Positions 5,940 through 12,728 of a DNA stretch of 13,866 nt are shown one piece after another. The stretch comes from an uncultured archaeon. Its GTDB lineage: Archaea; Thermoproteota; Nitrososphaeria; Nitrososphaerales; CALBXV01. The position numbers and the translations under genes are program-made. Each line of letters opens with the position of its first letter. The stretch's first letter is position 1. The stretch is from positions 1-13,866 of the forward strand of contig CALBXV010000258.1 of NCBI GenBank assembly GCA_937890045.1. The letters are read 5' to 3'. Below the pieces are notes generated by a model. It ran no database searches. It was not told the DNA's origin and was given only the letters and a program-made list of their open reading frames with translations.

Positions 5940-6716
5940 ATGGCAGAAATGATTACAAAGGGTAAAGAACAAGTTAGAGGAAAATCAGTTCTTTTGTTTA
6001 GTGGTGGAATGGATAGTTTAATGATTAACGCTTTATTGAAACCAGATATTTTACTTAATGTATGTATGAATTCTACTTATGATGATCGTGAACGAGAAAC
6101 TTTTCCTAATTTAATAAGCGAGTTTGAAGAATTAATTTATCTTGATAGAGAATTAGATTTGGGTAGATATGAAAGAGATGATGCAATTGTTCCAAATAGA
6201 AATGCTCATTTAGTATTGTTGGCTTCTCATTATGGAGAAACAATATGGTTGGGTTCTGTAAATGGAGATAGGTCTTTTGATAAAGACGAAATATTTTATT
6301 ATCATATGGAAACATTATTGAACCATATGTGGCAGAAACAACATTGGACAGAAGAAAGAAGATTTACAGTTAGTTCTCCTTTCAAAGATAGAACAAAAAC
6401 AGATTTAGTTGAAGAATATTTAGAAAAGGGTAATCTACCACAATACTTGTTAGATTCATATTCTTGCTATGAAGGTGAAGAACAACATTGTGGACAATGT
6501 AAAGCTTGTTTTAGAAAATGGGTAGCATTAGAGAATAATCTAGTAGAACATAATAGAGATACTTATTGGAAAGAAGCTCCATGGGATGCTCCTTGGTTAG
6601 AAGAAGTCATGTATCAAATCTATAACGGTGGTTATAGAGGAGATGAAGATACAGATATAATTTATGCATTGGAAAAAACTCCAAGGTATGTTGATTTAGA
6701 TAGAATGAAGAATTAG
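5940..6716 (+). CDS. queC: QueC, 7-cyano-7-deazaguanine (preQ0) synthase
   Basis: A 258-aa ATP-pyrophosphatase-family enzyme that uses ATP and ammonia to turn 7-carboxy-7-deazaguanine into preQ0. It has the PP-loop SGGMDS (21-26), the SVNGDRSFD segment that follows in QueC, and a complete C-terminal zinc site C176, C184, C187 and C190 (CYEGEEQHCGQCKAC followed by FRK). The length is near the bacterial norm of about 230 aa. It begins one base after the queE stop. No glutamine amidotransferase is fused or adjacent, unlike the Gat-QueC of archaeosine-type phages, so the pathway as visible ends at preQ0. Confidence 0.95.
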   Translation: MAEMITKGKEQVRGKSVLLFSGGMDSLMINALLKPDILLNVCMNSTYDDRERETFPNLISEFEELIYLDRELDLGRYERDDAIVPNRNAHLVLLASHYGETIWLGSVNGDRSFDKDEIFYYHMETLLNHMWQKQHWTEERRFTVSSPFKDRTKTDLVEEYLEKGNLPQYLLDSYSCYEGEEQHCGQCKACFRKWVALENNLVEHNRDTYWKEAPWDAPWLEEVMYQIYNGGYRGDEDTDIIYALEKTPRYVDLDRMKN

Positions 6717-6729
6717 GGTATGATGAATA

Positions 6730-7386
6730 ATGAAAACGGATAGAAAATTAGGATATCAAGTTAAAAGATATCTTATTAAAAAAGGTGTAGAAACACCTAT
6801 AGTTGAGGTCAAATTGGGTCGTGATGAAAAGATAGATTTAATTAGAGCTAATATGAGAACGATTATTGAAGTTCTTGGACTTGATACAACAGATGATTCA
6901 ATTAAAGATACAGCGGCAAGAGTCGGGAAAATGTATGTTGATGAACTTTGTGCAGGAATGGATTATGAAAGATTTCCTGCCGTTACAAGATTCGATAATA
7001 AAATGGGATACAATCAAATGGTTTTACAAAAAGATATTACATTTCATTCAATGTGTGAACATCATTTTGTAAATTTTCATGGTCTAGCTCAAATAGGTTA
7101 TATTCCAAATGGTAAAGTAGTTGGATTATCAAAATTGAATAGAATTGTAAACTTCTTTGCTAGAAGACCACAAGTACAAGAGAGATTAAATGAACAGATA
7201 TTCTATGCTTTAGAATATATTTTAGGAACATCAGACATTGCTGTTTTAATGCAAGCAGAACATTTATGCGTTAAGTCAAGAGGAATACATGACCAGAATT
7301 CTGGTATGACAACTTCAAAACTTGGCGGTGGATTTTATGATATTTCAAAACTTAGAAATGAATTTATGGTGTTAGCGACAAAATGA
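6730..7386 (+). CDS. folE: GTP cyclohydrolase I
   Basis: A 218-aa type I (FolE) enzyme that opens GTP to dihydroneopterin triphosphate, the first step toward preQ0. The zinc ligands are present as C109 and H112 (SMCEHHF) and C180 (AEHLCVKSRGI). GLSKLNRIV and RRPQVQERL are the usual active-site and oligomer segments. Length and motif order match E. coli FolE (222 aa). It lies in the preQ0 operon right after queC, so deazaguanine rather than folate supply is the likely purpose. The start is ATG 6730 with a weak GGG upstream. The stop overlaps the next gene (ATGA). Confidence 0.95.
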   Translation: MKTDRKLGYQVKRYLIKKGVETPIVEVKLGRDEKIDLIRANMRTIIEVLGLDTTDDSIKDTAARVGKMYVDELCAGMDYERFPAVTRFDNKMGYNQMVLQKDITFHSMCEHHFVNFHGLAQIGYIPNGKVVGLSKLNRIVNFFARRPQVQERLNEQIFYALEYILGTSDIAVLMQAEHLCVKSRGIHDQNSGMTTSKLGGGFYDISKLRNEFMVLATK

Positions 7387-7682
7387 CTCAAAATCCTAGT
7401 CCAGAAGAATTAAAGAATTCCAACAGATGGTTTAAATCGGCCACACCTAAATATACTCCAGATTGGTATATTAAATGGGTATCTAGTGTCTTTATTCTTG
7501 TTGCAATGTCAATGAGAGGGGTAGAAGGATTACAATTATATGATTTAATTTTCTCAATTACTGGAGTTGCTGGTTGGTTAGTAGTCGCAGCAATATGGGA
7601 AGATAGATCATTAATTATGTTAAACTCTTTTGGTTTATTATTATTGTTAAAGAATTTAATTACAGCGGTGGTCGGTCAATGA
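7383..7682 (+). CDS. 99-aa membrane protein inside the deazaguanine cassette
   Basis: The product has a polar N-terminus (about 30 residues, KYTPDWYIKWV at the membrane edge) and three hydrophobic stretches, roughly 31-45, 54-70 and 77-95, with a conserved-looking polar turn WEDRSLIMLN. It is coupled by ATGA overlaps to folE upstream and the dpdA-like gene downstream, so it is an integral member of this operon. I recall similar small proteins near these genes in marine phages (perhaps DUF6552, unverified) but no function is known to me. A role in moving a deazapurine or in anchoring the enzymes would be speculation. Confidence 0.7.
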   Translation: MTQNPSPEELKNSNRWFKSATPKYTPDWYIKWVSSVFILVAMSMRGVEGLQLYDLIFSITGVAGWLVVAAIWEDRSLIMLNSFGLLLLLKNLITAVVGQ

Positions 7683-8965
7683 AATTTGAATATGTAATCT
7701 CAGGACTGACTATGGGAATAGATGATCTTTATTACAATCCCAAAGTTGCGGCTCCTTATATTCATCATATGAATCAAAAGATTATAGACATGAATGAGAA
7801 ATATGACAATCAGAATATGTCTATACTTTTTAATGCTCATACTGAAAGAACGCATGGTGTAACTATGAACGAAACTATGAGTCATAGCTGGCACAGAATA
7901 TTTGCTGATTCAGGTGGATTACAATTAGCTAGAATGAAAAGTGGAATTACTGATACAGTAAAAGATAAGATTTATCATCATCAAGCTAAGTATTGTGATG
8001 TAGCTATGATTTTTGATGAAATACCTTGTGAGTATGATTTAACTCTCACAGGTGGTAATTCTATGAAAGCTTCTACTGTTGGTAGAAGATTTGTTAGAGA
8101 AGATTTAGAAAAGACAGCAATAGCGACTAGAGATAATGTCAAAAGACAAATAGAAGTATTTAAAAAAGAAAACTCAAGAGCTAAAATCATGTTAATTTCA
8201 CAAGGGCAAGATGTTGACTCGTGGAGAAAATACATTGAAGTTATTTGTGATGGATTAGATGATGAAGAAGTAGAAACAATGTGCACAGGTATATCACTTG
8301 GTTCACAATGTAATGGTAATCACTTTGCTCATAGGATGGAAATGATATATGCTTCAAGAGAGTATCAAGTGCCAGATTCATTAAGAAAGAACATACACTT
8401 ACTAGGCGTAGGCAATCCAAATGCTCTCATGCCGTTCATAGTGTCTCCTAAGTACTTTAATTTCATAGATAACCTATCTTATGATTCTAGTTCACATGCT
8501 TCATCTTGGTTTTTTTCAAGATATAGAGATAAGAATTATAAACAAATTACATTAGAAGCTCCATTTAGATCAAAGAAACTATTACAAGATATTGTTCAAA
8601 ATGATTTAGCACCTGTAATAGAAGATATTTTAAATGATCATAGAGAAGCGTTTGCTGAGTATAATATAACAACTATAGAACAAATTATTGATGAATCTAC
8701 TAAATGGTCAGTTCATAATAAAGATAAAGAAAGAAAATTTATTAGACCTGGTGGAGAAGATGCTTATAGATTATTAGTTTGGTATTGGGTTACAAATACT
8801 GTACAACATTTCATGGACGAATTAAATAGAAGAATTATTAAACCACATGATGAAACAGGTTTATCAAATATTAATAATTATGAAGAATTTACAAAATATT
8901 GGTTGCCAAGACAAAGGGCACCAGAAAAAGTTCCTGAATATTGGCCGGTGAGGTTAGATGTATGA
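7679..8965 (+). CDS. dpdA: DpdA-like DNA 7-deazaguanine transglycosylase
   Basis: A 428-aa protein of the tRNA-guanine transglycosylase superfamily. FADSGGLQ (75-82) matches the DSGGFQ substrate-Asp motif. DEIP (113-116) and GISLG (204-208) line the base pocket, and SYDSSS (267-272) offers D269 as the probable nucleophile. Sequence and context differ from housekeeping Tgt: I do not see the C-terminal CxCxxC zinc site of tRNA enzymes. DpdA enzymes swap guanine in DNA for preQ0 or derivatives and depend on queC, queD, queE and folE, all present just upstream. The product should be phage DNA resistant to many restriction enzymes. Which DpdA subtype this is cannot be settled by reading. Confidence 0.85.
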   Translation: MKFEYVISGLTMGIDDLYYNPKVAAPYIHHMNQKIIDMNEKYDNQNMSILFNAHTERTHGVTMNETMSHSWHRIFADSGGLQLARMKSGITDTVKDKIYHHQAKYCDVAMIFDEIPCEYDLTLTGGNSMKASTVGRRFVREDLEKTAIATRDNVKRQIEVFKKENSRAKIMLISQGQDVDSWRKYIEVICDGLDDEEVETMCTGISLGSQCNGNHFAHRMEMIYASREYQVPDSLRKNIHLLGVGNPNALMPFIVSPKYFNFIDNLSYDSSSHASSWFFSRYRDKNYKQITLEAPFRSKKLLQDIVQNDLAPVIEDILNDHREAFAEYNITTIEQIIDESTKWSVHNKDKERKFIRPGGEDAYRLLVWYWVTNTVQHFMDELNRRIIKPHDETGLSNINNYEEFTKYWLPRQRAPEKVPEYWPVRLDV

Positions 8966-9042
8966 AGCCATTAGATTTTTTAATAATTATCGGACCAATG
9001 CTCATACTTATTATTATTGGGGTAATAGTATATGTTTACTAA
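8962..9042 (+). CDS. 26-aa single-helix membrane peptide
   Basis: A tiny ORF starting within the dpdA stop (ATGA at 8962-8965). It encodes MKPLDFLIIIGPMLILIIIG followed by VIVYVY: one continuous hydrophobic helix with a single Lys and Asp at the N-terminus. Its end overlaps the start of the phosphoribosyltransferase gene by 11 bases. Start-stop coupling on both sides suggests it is translated. It could equally serve only to couple translation between its larger neighbours. No family recognised. Confidence 0.5.
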   Translation: MKPLDFLIIIGPMLILIIIGVIVYVY

Positions 9043-9517
9043 AGACGATAAAACATATTATACTTGGAGTGATTACGAAGCTGATATACATCAGATTAGA
9101 GATTTTGAATTTGATCATGTAGTTGGTATCTATCGAGGTAGCTTGCCCATGGCGGTTCATATATCAAATGTATTTGAAGTACCTATGTCAATAGTAGGAT
9201 TTCAAACAAGAGACGGAAAAGATGATCAACCTTATATGATTAAGGCAGGACCACACCCAGAGAAAATGCTTATTGTAGATGATATCTATGATACTGGAAA
9301 AACAATGGCAGGAGTCATACGATATCTAACACATTACTCTGCAGATAACCTTCAAGGCTTTTGTCTTTTCGGAAAAGAAAATAAATTCAATGTATCTTAC
9401 GCTAACGAACATGATGGTTCATGGATTGTATTTCCATGGGAGTTCATGGAAGTTCCTCTACGAATGCCTGACCATGTAGAAGATTTTGAAAAGTTGGTAG
9501 AAGATGAATCCGTTTGA
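9032..9517 (+). CDS. Purine-type phosphoribosyltransferase
   Basis: A 161-aa PRTase. The PRPP-binding loop is IVDDIYDTGKT (81-91), the PPi loop is YRGSLPMAV (34-42), and a late WIVFPWE (131-137) resembles the end of xanthine/guanine/hypoxanthine PRTases. Such enzymes join a purine base to PRPP to make a nucleotide. GGGG at 9018-9021 is its ribosome-binding site. It closes the deazaguanine cassette and overlaps gp62 by 14 bases. It may salvage guanine released by the transglycosylase, returning it to the GTP pool that feeds FolE; this is inference. The base specificity cannot be told from the sequence. Confidence 0.8.
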   Translation: MFTKDDKTYYTWSDYEADIHQIRDFEFDHVVGIYRGSLPMAVHISNVFEVPMSIVGFQTRDGKDDQPYMIKAGPHPEKMLIVDDIYDTGKTMAGVIRYLTHYSADNLQGFCLFGKENKFNVSYANEHDGSWIVFPWEFMEVPLRMPDHVEDFEKLVEDESV

Positions 9518-9878
9518 TTTTGTTAAATCCATAACTTACACTAAAAAAGACATCATGCATGACTTGAATGAGTCAGAGTATGAACCCTTTCTTGTCAACC
9601 GTGCACTCGCATATTATCAAGATTGTATTCTATACGCTAATGAAATGAATCGTAGATTTGAGGTTTCGAATCGTTTACAATATCACTATTTACTAAATAC
9701 AATTAGAAAAAGAAAAAGGTTTGCCAAATGGATCAAACCTACACAAATTGATGATCTAAGAGTCGTTATGAAATATTACTCAATATCTAGAGAAAAAGCA
9801 GAAGAATATTTAACGATATTATCAGATCAGGAAATTAATATTCTCAGGAAAAAAATGAATAAAGGTGGAGTGAAATGA
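9504..9878 (+). CDS. 62: Clamp loader small subunit gp62
   Basis: A 124-aa helical protein matching what I know of gp62 from T4-like cyanophages: an opening like MNPFDFVKSITYTKKD, the central EYEPFLVNRALAYYQD and YANEMNR, then LLNTIRKRKRFAKW and a C-terminus of ILRKKMNKGGVK. It is shorter than T4 gp62 (187 aa) but normal for the marine forms. It binds gp44 to form the 4:1 loader for gp45. It sits directly before regA, as expected, but 5 kb from gene 44. ATG 9504 lies within the end of the phosphoribosyltransferase gene and the stop overlaps regA (ATGA). Confidence 0.85.
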   Translation: MNPFDFVKSITYTKKDIMHDLNESEYEPFLVNRALAYYQDCILYANEMNRRFEVSNRLQYHYLLNTIRKRKRFAKWIKPTQIDDLRVVMKYYSISREKAEEYLTILSDQEINILRKKMNKGGVK

Positions 9879-10273
9879 GTTATGGCATAGAAGATATGTT
9901 AGAAATTTCATTTAAGGAAAATGACGATTTTCTAAAAATTAGAGAAACATTAACAAGAATTGGTGTGGCATCGCGAAAGGACAAAACTTTATATCAGTCA
10001 TGTCACATACTACACAAACGAGGTAAGTATTATCTGGTTCATTTTAAGGAGTTGTTCGCGTTAGACGGTAAAGAATCATCAATCACAGAAAATGATTTAG
10101 CCAGAAGAAACGCAATTGCTAGATTATTAGAAGAATGGGATTTACTCTCAATATTAGATGAAGAACAATCATCAACACCATTAGCCCCAATGAGTCAGAT
10201 TAAAGTATTACCACACAAGGAAAAACCTGAGTGGAATTTAGTCGCTAAGTACAACATTGGGAACGCTAAATGA
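9875..10273 (+). CDS. regA: RegA translational repressor
   Basis: A 132-aa close match to T4 RegA (122 aa). It keeps the DFLKIRETLTRIGVASRKDK helix-loop, LYQSCHILHKRGKYYLVHFK and the C-terminal EWNLVAKYNIGN. RegA binds AU-rich ribosome-binding sites of early phage mRNAs, including clamp and clamp-loader messages, and shuts off their translation. In T4 it also represses itself. The order 62-regA is conserved. DNA polymerase gene 43, which follows regA in T4, is not here; a lipase gene follows instead. It is coupled by ATGA overlaps to both neighbours. Confidence 0.95.
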   Translation: MSYGIEDMLEISFKENDDFLKIRETLTRIGVASRKDKTLYQSCHILHKRGKYYLVHFKELFALDGKESSITENDLARRNAIARLLEEWDLLSILDEEQSSTPLAPMSQIKVLPHKEKPEWNLVAKYNIGNAK

Positions 10274-11058
10274 TAGAATTTGAGCACGAGAAACAACGAA
10301 GATTAGTATTCGCGAAGTTTTCTAAATACGCATATTTAAATCCAGACGAAGCACGAACAGCAGCAAAAGTAGAAGGTTTTCCTAAAACCGAATTTGTTAA
10401 TATTGATGGTGCACAAGCATATGTTTTTTACAACAAAACAGATTTAATTATAGCATGTAGAGGAACTCAACCTGGTGATATGAACGATATTTATGCTGAT
10501 TTACAAGTCTTTCAGGCGGATTCAGTTACAGGGAATAAAATTCATCAAGGTTTCAAAGAAGAAGTAGATAAAATTTATGATGACGTTGAATCAATATTAG
10601 CAAGGAGAGGACTAGCTAAAAAGATTTGGTGTTGCGGTCATTCATTGGGTGGTGCAATGGTCACTATATTAGCACAGAGATTAGAATTCAAAGGTGGGTA
10701 TGATGTAGACACATTGTATACTTATGGCTCACCTAGGGCAGGCGGTCCTAAATTTAGAGCATGGTGCGACAAGCACTTGAATCATCAAAGATTCGTTAAT
10801 AATAATGATGTTGTTCCTTGTGTCCCAACATTTTTTCGTTGGAGACATTCAGGAAAATGTAATTATATTACATCAAAAGGAGAGGTGACTAATCTTGGTC
10901 GTTGGAGTTCTGAAAGAATTCGCGACAAGGGTTGGAGTTTAATTAAGACTATATTTAAAGGCAGATTTGATTTAGTATCAGATCATAATATAAATGATTA
11001 TATTTTACATTTAGAAAATAGCAGAGGCTTTATAACCCAGCAAGAATTAGATACATAA
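10270..11058 (+). CDS. Class 3 lipase-like alpha/beta hydrolase
   Basis: A 262-aa lipase of the fungal-type (class 3) family. The nucleophile elbow is GHSLGG with S125, and TYGSPRAGGPKF follows as in that family. D180 (NNNDVVPCVP) and H239 (SDHNINDYI) complete a Ser-Asp-His triad. I see no signal peptide or membrane helix, so it would act from the cytoplasm unless exported by holin-type holes. It might cleave membrane phospholipids at lysis or remodel host lipids; the substrate is unknown. It begins in the regA stop (ATGA) and so is probably transcribed with the early genes, while its own stop codon lies within the late promoter box. Confidence 0.87.
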   Translation: MIEFEHEKQRRLVFAKFSKYAYLNPDEARTAAKVEGFPKTEFVNIDGAQAYVFYNKTDLIIACRGTQPGDMNDIYADLQVFQADSVTGNKIHQGFKEEVDKIYDDVESILARRGLAKKIWCCGHSLGGAMVTILAQRLEFKGGYDVDTLYTYGSPRAGGPKFRAWCDKHLNHQRFVNNNDVVPCVPTFFRWRHSGKCNYITSKGEVTNLGRWSSERIRDKGWSLIKTIFKGRFDLVSDHNINDYILHLENSRGFITQQELDT

Positions 11059-11061
11059 ATA
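11054..11061 (+). promoter_or_regulatory. T4-type late promoter box (CATAAATA)
   Basis: CATAAATA differs from the T4 late consensus TATAAATA at one base. It spans the lipase stop codon (TAA 11056-11058). In T4 the box covers -13 to -6, placing the start of transcription at about 11067, one base before ATG 11068. The same box-to-ATG spacing recurs at 13360-13374, which strengthens the call. Confidence 0.6.
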
Positions 11062-11067
11062 CATCTT

Positions 11068-11355
11068 ATGTATTGGTTTTTAATTAAAAGTATTGTTGCA
11101 ACTGTCCTTAGTAGTCAAGTTTATGAATGGTATGCAAGTACGAAGGTTGGAATATATTTTCAAAATCGTATAGATCAGTTTTTAGAATACATAGCTAAAA
11201 AATATGATATTACTTTGATGAAAAAACAATCAAGGTTTGAAAGAGATTATCCTTTGATGATGGAAAGAATAGAAGCACTTGAAAATAGACAAGATGCAAG
11301 AATATATACTGATAATGATTATATTAATCAAGTTATAGGGAAGAAAGAAGACTAG
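11068..11355 (+). CDS. 95-aa membrane-anchored helical protein
   Basis: The product has one N-terminal hydrophobic segment (about residues 2-20, YWFLIKSIVATVLSSQVYEW) followed by a charged, helix-forming cytoplasmic or periplasmic part (RIDQFLEYIAKKYD, LMMERIEALENRQDAR) that could make a short coiled coil. No catalytic motif. It is the first gene after the late promoter box and its ATG falls near the predicted first base of the message, with no Shine-Dalgarno. Its TAG overlaps the GTG of the ligase-protease gene by one base. I do not recognise the family; topology and late timing suggest an envelope role. Confidence 0.6.
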   Translation: MYWFLIKSIVATVLSSQVYEWYASTKVGIYFQNRIDQFLEYIAKKYDITLMKKQSRFERDYPLMMERIEALENRQDARIYTDNDYINQVIGKKED

Positions 11356-12728
11356 TGGAAAAATTTAAATCATTTATAACAGAAGCTAAAGATGAAAAAT
11401 ATCGTGTTTTAGTTATTTCTGGTGAACCCACAAAAGGTGGACTTTTCCATACGGCTCAAAGATTTGTAGATGAAGCAAAGGCCTCTGGCCATGAAGTTTA
11501 TGTAGCATATCCAACTGCTTACATTAGATATGAAGATAATGCATTCTTTATTCATAATGTAGATGATAAAAAAGGATTTGAAATAAGTTCTCTTAATACA
11601 GTAGCATTTGTTCGTAGATCAGTTACAATAAAAAAGAGTTGGTCAGACATGATTTCTCAATTAGAAAAGATTGGGATATGTATGGTCAATTCTAGAAATA
11701 CTATAGAATTAGCTTCTGACAAATATAGGACTTATTTAAAATTAAAAGATTTTGGTTTGACACAGCCTAATACAGTTCTTATACCAAATAAAGATGGCGT
11801 AGGAGAAGCATTAACAACATTAGATAGTGAGTTTCCAATCATAATGAAAACATTGGAAGGATCAAAAGGTGTTGGTGTTTTGTTTGTTGAATCAGAACGC
11901 TCATTAGAATCCTTAGTTCAATTACTTTATGCTCAAGACAAAAATACAGATTTATTGATTCAAGAATATATTAAAACACCTTATGATGTGCGCGTGATAG
12001 TGCTCGAAGGAAAAATCTTAGGTGCTATGCGGAGAGATGTAATAGAAGGAGATTTTCGTTCAAATGTATCTCAAGGTGCGAAAGTTAAAGAATATAAATT
12101 AACAGAATTAGAAATGGAACAAAGTTTGTTAGCATCAAAAGCAATAGATGGTTCATGGACTGCAGTAGATTTTATTCCTTCAGAGAATATAGAAAAAGAG
12201 CCACCTTATATTCTTGAAGTTAATCATTCGCCAGGCACTAGAGGTATTGAAGATGCTACTAAGGAAAATATAGTAAAAACTCTTGTTAAATATTATGCTG
12301 ATCCAGATAATAGAATATCCGTTCCGACACAATGTGGTTATTTTGAGGTTGTAAATGTAAAACCTTTTGGAGAATTAGTTGCTAAATTTGATACAGGGAA
12401 TTCAGGAAGAGCAGTTTTACATGCTGAAGATGTAAAAATAGCTGGTAAGAAAATTAGTTTTAAATTGCGTGGAAAAAGAATATCTAAAAGAATTGTTGAT
12501 TATAGTGAACTGCGTACTGGTGGTGGAGAAGAAAAAAGACCTATAATTGAATTAGATGTTGACTTTGCCGGAACAGTTTATGAAGATGTTCAATTTGGAT
12601 TAGATGACAGAAGTGATATGTCTACAGATGTTTTATTAAATCAAGATACAATGACTAGAATGAATGTCATGGTTAATCCAAATAGAAAGTATGTAATTAC
12701 AACTAAATTTACTATAATAAAAGACTAA
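11355..12728 (+). CDS. RimK-like ATP-grasp ligase fused to RimB-like aspartic protease
   Basis: A 457-aa two-domain protein. Residues 17-315 form a RimK-type ATP-grasp amino-acid ligase: IIMKTLEGSKGVGV (162-175, ATP-binding Lys), DVRVIVL (211-217), RSNVSQGA (235-242) and the metal-binding EVNHSPG (288-294). Residues 338-452 resemble the retropepsin-like 'ATP-dependent zinc protease' (RimB) family, with FDTGNSG at 345-351 carrying the catalytic Asp, then LDDRS and VLLNQDTM. RimK adds Glu residues to ribosomal protein S6 in bacteria and RimB trims them; here both are in one chain. The first eleven residues, MEKFKSFITEA, resemble the T4 capsid-targeting peptide. The start is GTG 11355. The gene lies in the late operon. 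Confidence 0.85.
   Translation: MEKFKSFITEAKDEKYRVLVISGEPTKGGLFHTAQRFVDEAKASGHEVYVAYPTAYIRYEDNAFFIHNVDDKKGFEISSLNTVAFVRRSVTIKKSWSDMISQLEKIGICMVNSRNTIELASDKYRTYLKLKDFGLTQPNTVLIPNKDGVGEALTTLDSEFPIIMKTLEGSKGVGVLFVESERSLESLVQLLYAQDKNTDLLIQEYIKTPYDVRVIVLEGKILGAMRRDVIEGDFRSNVSQGAKVKEYKLTELEMEQSLLASKAIDGSWTAVDFIPSENIEKEPPYILEVNHSPGTRGIEDATKENIVKTLVKYYADPDNRISVPTQCGYFEVVNVKPFGELVAKFDTGNSGRAVLHAEDVKIAGKKISFKLRGKRISKRIVDYSELRTGGGEEKRPIIELDVDFAGTVYEDVQFGLDDRSDMSTDVLLNQDTMTRMNVMVNPNRKYVITTKFTIIKD

Noticed and set aside
6866..7072. Out-of-frame ORF inside folE (68 aa) and the various minus-strand ORFs under the main genes
   Set aside because: Each lies wholly or largely under a well-supported gene in another frame, and none shows a motif or a start signal.
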